A DNA stretch of 64,000 nucleotides, taken from Siphonodentalium dalli. Its lineage: Eukaryota > Mollusca > Scaphopoda > Gadilida > Siphonodentaliidae. A program made the translations under genes and the position numbers. How positions within the stretch are numbered: the first letter of the stretch is position 1; the number at the start of each line of letters is the position of its first letter. The stretch spans positions 36,738,732-36,802,731 of the forward strand of contig CP136065.1 in the NCBI GenBank assembly GCA_032622095.1, written 5' to 3'. Positions 47,295 to 60,000 of this stretch are shown piece by piece. The notes under the pieces are model-generated. The model made no database searches. It worked only from the letters and a program-made list of their open reading frames with translations, and was not told the DNA's origin.

Positions 47295-47745
47295 TCTGGT
47301 AATTTTTAGCAATGATATACGGTACCGTTACTCTGTTAAAAGCCACGCAAAGTCCATGTTAAAATGACACACCCTTGTAAATTCCAAGTAAAGTCATGGT
47401 GTATTCCCCACTTTACTCTCACAAATTGCCGGTGAAACAGGACATACATGTAAACCCGTGTAAATCAGAACGTGCTCTAGTAAATTATTGATGGAGTCAC
47501 GTTCATGGTGCAACAAAGTATATATACTCTGGTAAAATCCTGGTAAATAATTATATACTCTGAAAAAAGCTACCTATGTAAAACACTGATGTACCCGTGA
47601 AATTCTATAGTAAAGGCATATGTTGTGCCCTGCTTTACTCTCGTAAATGATGGTGAAACAGGACACACATTAGTAAATCCATTTAAATAAGAACATATAC
47701 TCTTAGTAAATTATTGATGGAGTCATGCTGTAACATGGTACACCA
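47295..47745. repeat. Tandem duplication, about 222 bp
   Basis: TTTACTCTC(A/G)(C/T)AAAT followed by GGTGAAACAGGACA(T/C)AC occurs near 47413 and 47635. Both copies continue to AGTAAATTATTGATGGAGTC. The words GTAAA and TACTCT are strongly over-represented. Confidence 0.75.
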
Positions 47746-47901
47746 AATGATGAGCAGGATCTGGATGGTACACAGTTACACACTGGATATCCACTAATTA
47801 GAGATTACCAGCGTAGCCTAAGGCAAAACTGTAAACGGTGTTAATATATTCTCATTATAATTAATTAATCACTGTTTTGGACACTTTTGTAAAATGCTTT
47901 C

Positions 47902-48012
47902 TGACGTGGCATTTCCAACAAATACGCCCAATCGAACACCCAAGGCAATTCGTTTAAAAACGAAGCAGAGTGACCTCCCATGACTACTTCCGGAATCGTG
48001 TCAGTTGTCAAC
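47902..48012 (+). promoter_or_regulatory. Probable ufm1 promoter and 5' UTR
   Basis: About 110 bp before the start codon lies TGACGTGGC (47902-47910), which matches the unfolded-protein-response element bound by XBP1/ATF6-type factors. A CCAAT box lies at 47929-47933 and an ETS/GABP-type ACTTCCGG at 47986-47993. There is no TATA box. This is the layout of a housekeeping promoter. UFM1 conjugation is known to serve ER homeostasis, so an ER-stress element is plausible. Binding is not shown. Confidence 0.5.
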
Positions 48013-51000
48013 ATGTGAGTTGCTTTTTCTCGTTTCACATATTTTAGACAATTTCTCTGAATTTATCAACCCGTTATGGTATATAATAATACATATATTA
48101 TTTATTCAACAGGTCTAAAGTGACATTCAAGATTACGCTGACTTCAGATCCGAAGTTGCCGTACAAAATGTGAGTTTTCTCAGGATCTTTCTGATAAAAT
48201 TTCCAGATTCGGACTGTCACTGTCACACTGTCACCACAGTGAGTTACATAAACATCTGATACAGTCCCAAAAATGAGGTTTTAATCGAATTTATAAATCG
48301 GTATACTAATAATAATATAAGGAACTCAAGTTATGAAAGAATTACCAAATGGCCGGACAAACATATCCAAAATACAAGCAGACAATACCGGGCATATGTC
48401 ACCTTAGTTCAGTAAACTAAACGAAAACACCTTAACGAGCAAAGCTCTGGTTTCCGTTTAGTTTCTTAACACCAAAATGCATTCTCCATAATGTATTTGG
48501 ATATTGGAAAGATGAAATTTTATGCCTTTGACCTGACTTGGACGAAACAAATGGGGTAAACTTGTCAACTAATACGTATAGTCGTATATATACAAAGATC
48601 AAGCCGATTGGCCGACTTATATGATTTTGAGAGCGAAATAACAAACATCGAAAAGTGTAAACAAACCCGATTCCCCAGTCAAATTGACTGTGGCCTAGAT
48701 ATTTTACAACGCTGACACCCTGAAATAAACACCCAAATATATCGCAAAATTAAAACAATTCGTAATTGAGTCTTACCCTGATCGATAGAGAATACATGTA
48801 ATCGTGCAAATATATTGTTCTAAACAGCACACACACACTTTAATTCGCAATTAAGAAGGTATTTATCGAAGCATAATTTGTGTTTACATCAGACTAATTT
48901 AAGCACGTGAAATTTTGGTTGTTACAATTTCAGGAATACGGGTCAAATGCGGCTCAGTCGGATACGAAACGAACACCGGTAAACACGAGTGTCATAACTT
49001 GATTCAGTCTTTGTGTGATACGTCATATTTAGTTTAATTTTCTTTGACGTCAACGCGGGAATGCGTATTGTAGCATATTAACCCATGGTTAGGGCATATT
49101 GATATGCTTATTAAAGCAAACTGTTTTATACATACACGGCATGCATAAATTTGTGAAACAGATATATTCTTTGCAAAAGTTCTTGGTCACTGCAACAGAC
49201 CATTTTAACTCATTCAGTGCCGGTGATTTATAATGTCGTTTATATACATATATATATCGCCCGAAAAGCGCCAACCATTTGCCGGCGACGTACGTCGCCC
49301 AGAACATCTCGTTTAAAGCATGATCTATACTGTGTGAAAAACTCTTAATTTAATTATTGGTGTACATGTTTAAAACACTGCGGATTACAAGTTCCATCTT
49401 GGCAGAAATTTCATCGGGGGAGGGGGTGAGTGATGTGTTTATACGGCACGCGCATGCGCAGATCCGACTTGTAAACCATGTGGTTTTGTGTGTATTTTTT
49501 CCTTAAAAAAATAGTTCTGCAAATTATGGAAATGAAAAAATGTGTGAGGTAGTCCGCAGTCTATGTAAACATACACTCAGATTCATACTGATACCACTAT
49601 TTTTTATATGTGGGTATGTAGTTTACTCCAGACTGGGTAGTCCGTACCGGCAGTATATACACGTTATTGAAACATAAAAGTATAAAACATCTGTACTCAG
49701 TCTTCGTTGTTCTCGCACACGGCCATATTCACACACTTACCACTTGACAACGGGGCATTTAATAGTCTTGATTGACAGCCGTCTTGTTCCAGGGAGTCAG
49801 GTCCGTCCTGGTTAGGCATTTAATAGCCACCGTTTCGGCAAACTCCAGCCCAAACTCCGGGCAGAGTTATCTCCCATCGCTCCGCTGAGATACTACTGTC
49901 ATATTTAAATGACATTAATTGGTTAGAAATTCTTACGTGTTTTAGTTCTTGTTTTAGGATTAAAATTGTCTATGTCTGGCTCATTCATATTGTTCTTATA
50001 TATCAATACCGAAAGATAGTGCTGTACCGATTATTGGCATCGGCTATCCGATCGGGACGACATATGTGATGTCGGCAAGATATCGGTATCGGCAAAATTT
50101 AGTCTCCTGACCGATATTGTCAACCGATACATGTCGCGTCCTTTGTGAACATTGTTACACCAATTCCGGCTTTAATATTAAACAAGAAAACTAAGATGCA
50201 TGCATCAGGTCGGCCGTGAACTATCTACCATAGAATTGTTGTAGCTATCGATTATACATTTTGGAACACCTGTCTGTATGTATGTGTGTATGCATGAATG
50301 CATGTGTGTATGTGTTATAGACTCTAACACTGCTCGACTGATCCGACTCGGATTTGGTATTTAACGTGTCAACTTGACCTCGCTCATAGGCATGTTTCTG
50401 GACCTTGACCGATCCGACTAAAAATTTGTGTGTAGGACTACTTCGATCCCGGGAGCAATATTGACGGGTCCAATTTCACGTGGGACCATGTTCTCGAACG
50501 TGCTGATGTAGGCATGTTTCTGGACTATTTGGACGGGTCAAATCTTGATCCCGACCTGACTTTGACATTCAAAAAGATCAATTCAAGGTCAAATCTGGTA
50601 AAACGAAGTATTTCAACGAAATATAATACCTACTGTTACTTTTGTCCCAGGAGTGTTTCGGGTGGGTCAAATTATGACCCTGACCTGATCTTGACATTCA
50701 AAATTGTCAATTCAAGGTCAAATCGGGTAAAGCCGGGCGGATTTCGACGGGTACTTTTGTCGTGACTTTTGTCCGGGGAGTGTTTTGGGCGGGTCAAATC
50801 GTGACCCGACATGATGTTCACCTTTAAAATGGTCAATTCAAGGTTAAATCGCGCAATTCTCCGAAAATCAGAGGGGAACATCCCGGACGAAGTAGGGTCC
50901 ACCAGCTACTATTATATATTTATAGATTTAGTTACAAACTAAATACCTGTATATTGTACAAAGAAATGTTTGACAAATATATCTGTATCAATATTACCAT

Positions 51001-54000
51001 ACGGGTCATTAAAATAGATACGACGAAACAAATTTTGAAGGGTGCATGGTATCAGGTAAATTTTTATATTTCAAATGATGACAGGAATGCGGAAAGTTGA
51101 AGTACCTACGTAATACTGGCTATCCGAATGAAGAGATATACATGTATATAAAAACCAAAATAGAAGATGACTGCTGGCGACAATGTTTTCCAAAAAAATT
51201 CAAAGCATTCGATAGCTCCCATCTAGTTGTCAGCCCGAAGATCAATATAAAGTGTGGTGACTATCAGATGAGGGATATGACTGTACAGTTGCTAAACAAT
51301 TCAGTCACGCAAAAGAGGATCAAACAGTAAGATACCAAATTGCTGCCTGTGGTAATGTTTTTTAACGAAATTCGGGAAAATTAGATTACTCTCCCCCTGG
51401 TTATCCAGAAGATCATTGTGGAATCTGGTGACGATCGGACAAGGGGTGTCGTCTGTAGGATCAACCAAATTATTTAGCCATAAAAATAGTAAAATTCAAG
51501 ATCACCGCTGGCAGTGATGTCTTCACAAGGACAGCTTGAGAACAAAACATGGCTCACATCTAGCGGTGACCCAAACTATCCACATGAGAAAAAGTTCTCC
51601 AATAAAAGCTGGCTGCAGGGTGCGTCAATTGATTCAAATTCGAAATTTAACAGGGTGTACTGCTTGTGGCCATGTTTTCCCCGCAAATTTGATAGACTGA
51701 TGGACAAAACCACTGAATCCGTTGAATCAATATACATGTATACATGGATTAATGTATATGCATTGTTATACACAGTACTGGTATATAAAGGTACTGAAAA
51801 TAACAATATTACTAGTATACACAAAATAAACCATATATCATGGCTATGGGTTCTAATATCCGAATATGACAGCTGATAACTTGGTGTGAATTGAAGAGTG
51901 GTGGTGTCTCACGCATATCTAACCCTCCATGTTAGAAACATGCCATTAAATGTCATAAGTATAATCTAGCTTGAGGACAGAAGTTATCCATAAAAACCCC
52001 CCTTAATTCAACCAGGTCCTCGCGCGATGTATGGTCGATCACATGATGATCTAGGGGGGATTAGAATTGTTGTATGAAAACAGCACTGCATGTAAATATA
52101 AAATAAAATAGTGCTACATCTTATTACAGATTATTGCCATATATAATCAGTGACTATACAGACAGTCTGACAAAATAAAGTTTCAGTGACACTCTATCCG
52201 AAGAGGGGAATAATTCCATCTGTTACAGTCAATGGAGCAATTATGAATCTGGAAAGGTGAAATTTCTAAGTAATACTAGATATCGACATGACGCGATAAC
52301 ATACTAGTATAACGTAAATGCAATATGGCCGCTGGCGACCATTTTTTCCTATAAAATAAAAAAAATATTTTATAGCTCTCATCTGATAGATCAATATCAA
52401 GATAAATATTAAGTTTAGTGATGATCGGATGAGTGAAGTGGACTGTGCTAAACGGTTTAGTAATGCTTAAAAAGATTTTTACCTTAATATTTTTATGTTC
52501 ACTTTATAAACTTCACTGAGTCATCTTTGTCATGTATTGAGTTTGATATCTGTTGTTAACAGTTTATAAATCATGTATGTCTCATGTTTGTTATTTTAAT
52601 TTATGTGTTTATTATCATTAAATAAAGTTGAATTCCTTAAAAAGATTCTTACCTCAATGTTTTTATGTTCACTTTATAAACTCCACTGAGTCATCTTTGT
52701 CATGTATTGAATTTGATATCTTTTGTTAACAGTTCATAAATTATGTATGTCTCGTGTTCGTTATTATATTATATACACTTTATAGTGTGTTTCAGAACGA
52801 AAACAAAATGAATAAAATCAACAAATTTGTAAATTTAAAAACAATTCAAACGTTGTTGTATTCCATGTCCCAGCCCGGACATATACACCAAATTTCAATA
52901 ATATTCATTGAGAAACAACGGACCAAACGCCATATAACACCCTGTATGCATCTTTTATTCCGAGTTGGCCTTTTATTCCGAGTTGGCACGCGCCGATTGG
53001 GCGAGTTAGCCCATGGGGCGAGTACGCCGATTCCGACACCTTTTCTATTTGCAGCAGGTTAAGTTTACGCGTAATTTAATTTACAAAGTTCCCCAATTGG
53101 TATCGTAAATAGAGTGACCTTATTTGACAGAGAATGCCTCTGTTATTGATTATAAAGTTGCTATACATTAAAAACGACAATTCACATGCTCGTTCAAGCG
53201 CAGTAGTCTATTTTCCCCATGTTAAAGTACATCCACAAATACTAAATAACGCTAACTTACTGCCGAATGTTTTACACGACAACTGTTAACATATTTGGGC
53301 TGAATTCATATGACGCGGTATTATTCCTCAAAATAAACAACAAAACCATCGTTACTTGGAAATGTAGTTTGGGCTAACATTTACATAAATCCTCCATATC
53401 ATTATTCCGACACACACGTCAGATGAAAAACTCACATGAAGTAACTGGCCAAATTGGCCGAAATAAATGACGGGTATTTCTTTTTAAAATAGCAACTGTC
53501 TTATGTACGGGTCAGCCCCCCCCCCCCCCCCCATCACATACGTGATATACAATGATGACAACATCGACAGGAGACTGCTGGTACTCTCATGACCAAAATA
53601 AACATTTCAAAAGGTACCGTAGTTCCGTATGCTTATAATAATTAAAGTTAAAACATAAACTATACAATTAAAATTACTTGCGAGTGCCGAGTAGCATATG
53701 TTGAAAGCAAATAACTGACACCCCTGGTGTTAGCTTGAGAATGGAATCTTCCTATGACGAATCAGACTGATGTATCATAAGTGACGTGCATGTATTCACG
53801 TGGGTGTGAAATTAATTCCGCGCCACGTGCGACATTACAGTAACTTGTCACATGGTTATTATCTTCCCAAGGCGGGTGCCGGGCATGCAGTAATATCAAA
53901 CGATTATTTGCATGCATTTGATGTCATCGAGTAGGAATCTCTAATAAGCCACGTGTTGACAGATGACACAGTAAACTAAAAATCACAGTGTTTATATAAA

Positions 54001-57000
54001 TAGACGAGTCACACTTGACCAGTTTGCATTAAAGTCACCGTAGTCACGGTAGTCGTTACTCGCTATTCCTCGTTAGGCCTTTTTAGAAACATCACGTGTT
54101 GACAAAATTTAAGTGCGTGCATGTTTAAAGTGCCCTTGATTCAAATTGATTGATGTACTGGTATATACGATGACTGAAGATGGGGCGACTAACTTGTTTG
54201 ATGGAACCATCCGAACCAATCAGAGTGCTCTATGGGCGGGATTTATATGTGCTGTCATGGGCAGAGCAAATCACGTCAACAATTTATGCGGGACATTGCA
54301 GGTGTTATTAAACGCAAGTTCAACTTCTGAAATTGAGTTTGGAAAATTGAAATTGAGTTCCTTTGAGTCATCTTTGAGAATGCCAGCCCTGCCCTTAATG
54401 GAGCCCCACGCAAGCACACAGGTAGTGTGGGAACTTTGTCAATTTATCAATTATACCAAAAACTTAATTATGTCGACCTTTTCCACATAAATATACAATG
54501 CAGAAAACAGTAAATAAACTGTCAATTAAAACATAATAAAAGAAACACGTCGTCGGCATCAATTGGCGCTACTGTTCTATCGATATGATGGGTTGGTTAA
54601 AGAACTCAACATTCCACATTTTTATCCGATTTGATAGCCGGAAAATAACACCTGGTTCGTTCCGCATTCCGGCTATAGTTTTGAAATCGTACAAAAAATG
54701 AGAAAACGTGATGTGTTTTGGAAACAAGAAAACGCTGTAAATGTTCAATAAATGAAAGTATTGTCAACTACCCGCCAGCCAACAATAAATGGAAGATACA
54801 TATCAAACGGTAATATGACTCAATAATCTAGAAAGTTGTATTTAGAAAATTTCATTGATCAATTTGATGGATCACATGATTAGACGCTAAAAAATTAAAC
54901 TCAGTATGCATCCTGATGCTCAAAATACTGAGTTCATATTATGGAACTAATGTCACCTGTTTCCTATAAATAACATACTCAGCTACAACTCTGCAGCAAT
55001 AAAATCTTTCCGGATGCCAAATTAAAGAGTTTAAAACAGTTTTTTTACCATTAGCGACGAGTGACTCGTCGCCATCCATGTCGCCATTTTGTTTCTTAGC
55101 ACCGTGTGAAGGGAACCCATGTTCTGAAAACAAGTTCATGTGACATGTATTCCGAGATACTATTTGTTGCAGAAGGGAACGGGAAGATTCGGCTCGGTAT
55201 TTTTCGGTCGCAGGAAGATTCGGCCAGTCTATTGATCTAGTTAATTAGTGCAGGGATTGTGGCTTGTTGACAGCTTGGTCTTTGTCTTACAGTCTTACCG
55301 GTACTGAAAGAACATTTAGTTGTAACAATAACAGCTAATTGAAGCAATTGTGGGATCATTTACATGGGTCTTGATTAACTCAGTTGTTGTAATAACACAT
55401 AGTGATGTACTGATTATCGGATCGGGCCGATAAATGTGGTATCGGCAAGATATCGGTATCGACAAAATTTAGTCTCCCGACCGATATCGTCAACCGATAC
55501 ATGTCGCGTCCTTTGTGAACGTAGTTACACCAATTCCGACTTTAATATTGAATAAATGATGGGAATTTCCAGAAAAAATAGCGACTATTTTACCCACGGG
55601 TCAGCCCTCCATCACATACGGTGATATACCATGATGACAACATCGACAGGAGACTGCTGGTACACTCATGACCCAAATAAACAATTCAAAAGGTACATGT
55701 ACTGTAGTTCCGTATGCTTAATAATTAAAGTTAAAGCATAAACTGTATATAATTAAAATTACTTGCGAGTGCCGAGTAGCACATGTTGTAAGCGAATAAC
55801 TGACACCGCTGGCATTAGCGTGAGAATGGAATCTTCCTATGACTGAATCAGACTACCGGTATCATGTAGTGATGTATTCATGGGGGTGTGGAATTAATTC
55901 CATGTCACATGCGACAGTAAGTTGTCACATTGTTATTATCTTCCCAAGGCGGGTACCGGGCGGCAAGATCAAACGATTATTTGCATGCATTTGATGTCTT
56001 CAATTAGGAATCACTAATATGCCACGTGTTGACAGATGACACTAAACTAAAAATCAGTGTTTATAAATAGATGAGTCACACTTGACCAGTTTGCATTAAA
56101 GTCGCCGCAGTTGTGACTCGCTATTCCTCAATATATAGAAACATCACGTGTTAACAATATTTAAGTGTGTGTGTTTAAAGTGCTTTTGATTCAAATTGAT
56201 TGACGTTCTGGTATAGTTCTCGTCTCGTCCAATAAAGTATTTTATTTTATTTTATTTGGTATACAATGACTGAAGATGTAGGAGGTGACTAACTTGTTTG
56301 ATGGAACCATCCGAACCAATCAGAGTGCTCTATTGGCGGGATTTGTGTCTGCTGTCATAGGCAGGGAAAATGTCAACAATTGCAACATTGCAAGTGTTAT
56401 TAAACTCAAGTTCAACTTCTGAAAAAGATTGAGTTTGGCAAATTGAAATTGAAATTAAGTCATTGACTCAAATGGATTATGGACATCTTTTGAATGCAAC
56501 GAAATATTAAATCGTTTTGCCAGGGTTTTTGGGGAACGTAAACTAAACTTTTGCGACCAGGTTATCGGTTCTTGGCCGACAATATTTTGCAATTTAAAAG
56601 ACAAATTGATATGGAGTTTTGTTCACGTACAAGACTTATCGGTATCTGTATCGGATCGGCCGATAATCCTACTGAAAATATCGGCTATCGGCTTCCGATA
56701 ACCCCCGTATCGTTACATCACCAATAACACACTTCATTAGACGAATAATAAAAAATATGAAACATGTTTACACAAGCTGATAGAAGGTGTACCGTAGTGA
56801 AGTTCCCTTTTTATTAAATCTAAATAGTGACGATGTATAAAGAGCGTTTCTTATCATCTTATTTTTATTTATGTTATAAGGTATGAATAAAGAGCGTTTC
56901 CTATATAGTTTTTGTGATTCATTAAAAATGTATTTACCAGCTAAGTGGTTGTTCATTCGACATTGTTAAAATATACACCATTCAGAGAAACATACATACA

Positions 57001-60000
57001 TAAATAAACAGCGATTATTTATCATTGATATCATATCAGCATCCAAAGGATAATTCCGTCCTTTGCCAGTTAGTGCCATCGTGAACTGAGCGTGAAAAAA
57101 CTGAACGCCCGAGTAAAACAGTATTTTATAATTATAATTATTCGCCATGCATGCTTATTAATAGTAATTTCTTATATAGTGCTCGAACGTGATATTTGGA
57201 TTTACCACACAATGTGTAAATAATAACGATTTGTCCATGTAAAAACTATTCAAAATATATGATACAATTAGACTTTCTTTACCATAAACATAAAATAATA
57301 TCATGAAGAAAAAAAAACATGCACAAAACATCATAAAAGTAATAACTTGGAATGATTCATGTGAAATATTATACAAAGATACTAGTATGTCCACATAATT
57401 CACGAAAAACATACAAATAAACTTTCTTTATTATCAACATAAAATAATCGTAGCCTCCTATTTTGACTGAAATTTGTTGAAAACATGGCTGCCAGTGGCC
57501 ATCTTTGCATTTACTCTTTGCATGACTAAATCCTTTGGCACTCCCCTACAGACCACATCTCTCATTCGATTGTCACCAAACTTCATACGGATCTTCGGGA
57601 TGACCTCTAGATGATAGCCTCCCATTTGACTGAAATTTGTTTAAAAAACATAGCCGCCAGCAGCCATCTTGATTCTCTCTTTCCATGGCTAAATCCTTTG
57701 GCACGGGCTACAGGTCATACCTTTATTTGGTTCATTATGAAATTTGTCATGGCTGTTCACATTGACATGGAGATGGGAACGAGTCATTTTGGGGTCATTC
57801 GGCAAAAAATATGACTGTCAGCAGCCATCTTTTATTTCAAAATTCAATCCATTAGCTGGGCTAGAGGCCGGAGTGTTCATCTCATCATCATGAAATTTGT
57901 CATGGATTTTAATGTTGACATGTAGATGGGAACGAGTCATTTTGGGGTCATTCCGCCATAAAACATGGCCGCCGGCAGCCACCTTGTATTTTACTCTTCG
58001 CATGACTAAATCCTTTGGCACGTGCTGCAAGTCGTACCTCTGGTCGGATCATTATGAAATTTGTCATGGCTGTTGACATTGACATGTAGATGAGATGAGT
58101 CATTTTGGGAGTCATTTGACCATAAAACATGGCCACCGGCAGCCATCTTGGATTTTACTCTTCGCATGACTAAATCCTTTGGCATGGGCTACAATTCGTA
58201 CCTTTGGTCTCATAATCATGAAATTTGTCATGGATGTTAACATTCACATATAGATGGGAACGAGTCATTTTGGGGGCATTCGGTCATAAAACATGGCCGC
58301 TGGCAGCCATCCTCGATTGCTAGAGCTTGCATGACTAAATCCTTTGGCACGGGCTACAAATCATACCATTGGTCGGATCATTATGAAATTTGTCATGTCT
58401 GCCAATATTGACATGTAGATGGGAACGAGTCACTTTAGGGTCATTCAGCCTTAAAACATGGCCACCAGCAGCCATCTTGGATTTCAAAATTCAATCCATT
58501 AGCACGGGCTACAGGCTGTAGTGTTCGTCTGGTCATCATGAAATTTGTCGTGGTTGATGATATTGACCTGTAGATGGGAACTAGTCATTTTGGGATTATT
58601 CAGCCATAAAACATAGCTACCGGCAGCCATCTTAGATTTTACTCTTTGCATGACTAAATCATTTGGCACAGCTACAGGTGGTACCTTTGCTCGGATCATC
58701 ATGGCTGTTAGCATTCACGTGTAGATGGGAATGAGTCATTTTGGGGTCATTTGGCCTTAAAATATGGCTGCTGGCAGCCATCTTGCATTTTACTCTTTAT
58801 ATGTCTAAATCCTTGGGCACAACCTACAGACCACATCCCTCATCTGATCATCACCAAACTTCATACGGATCATCGGAGTGACCTCTAGATGGGGGCCATT
58901 AAAATTTTCTGAATTTTGTTGGAAAACATGGTGGCCAGCGTCCATCTTGGATTTTACTCTTTGTATTACTAAATCCTTTCCTACTGATGACACCCTACTT
59001 GTCCGATCATCACTAATCTTAACATGGATCTTCGGAATGACCACAAGATGGGAGAATTCTAGTTTTTCTGATTTTCATTTAAAAACATGGCTGCCATGGT
59101 TTTACTCTTTGTACCGGTATGACTTAATCCTTCAGCACACCCTACAATCAACATCTCTCATTCGATCATCATCCATCAGGTAACCCTGCAGCCTGCATTT
59201 TATTGCCATAGTTGACAGTGCTTAGCATTATGTTGTTGCAATTAATTGTTTCTGTTAACTAAAGAGTATTTTGAAGAACTGTTGTTGTTGTTGTAACTTG
59301 ATGATATGGGGACCGTCTGATCGGATTGAGTACCTTTAAGATCTACCTATATAAAAGCCAAGTGTTTGTGTCTGTGAGTGTCTGTTAGGGATCTGCGAAT
59401 CGGGGATTTTGCATCGAATGCAAAATTCACTAGATCTATACTATATAGCAATGCTAATCTCCTTAATCATCTGTTGGAACTTGTGTTTTTGTTTAGGAAA
59501 AATCATGACATACATGTAGGCAAGTCACTCTCAGTCTCATGGAGGGTTTTTGATATGTTGCATTGAATTTCTATCTAGCTGTGTCATGGCGAATATGACA
59601 CAAGAAGTGACAGCAAGACACTTGAAGACAGTTCAATCAACTTATCACAAACCCCATGGAATGGAAGTCACTTGTCTACATTATTTAATAAAGATAATAC
59701 AGATTTGACATGGGTACACCATTTGGCTATATGAGTGTTGTAGTCCGATACCAATGGTGGTTATCTGTTAAACTGTTCACCCCACAATAGATCAAACACC
59801 TACATCACATATTCACAGTAGTGTTAAATGTTATTAACAAGATTCAACGGATCGAAACTTAGTGCAATACACTCGACTTCTCGGGAAATAGAAACTGAAA
59901 GTAGGAAATTTATATGAATTTGTCGCAGATAACTGGTCGCACATGATGATGTTATTTAAAAACATAACAGACCGATTGTTCTAAGGTTGCTCACCGTTTC

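Larger units (their letters stand above)
55400..56723 (+). mobile_element. hAT-type non-autonomous transposon with captured sequence
   Basis: The ends TAGTGATGTA and TACATCACCA are inverted. The 8 bp sequence ATAACACA flanks both sides (55392-55399 and 56724-56731), which is the target-site size of the hAT superfamily. The outer parts carry many TATCGG/CCGATA words, as in the truncated relative at 50017. The middle (55551-56456) is a copy of the nearby segment 53461-54357. No transposase frame is present, so movement would need a transposase from elsewhere. Confidence 0.9.

Noticed and set aside
54146..54490. 114-codon frame in segment A
   Set aside because: The homologous segment inside the hAT has a frameshift and no matching frame, so there is no sign of coding constraint.
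57818..59044. Minus-strand peptides with KDLVMQRVKSKMAAG-type similarity
   Set aside because: They are periodic translations of the 160 bp array. Units are interrupted by stops and no unit has start or splice signals.
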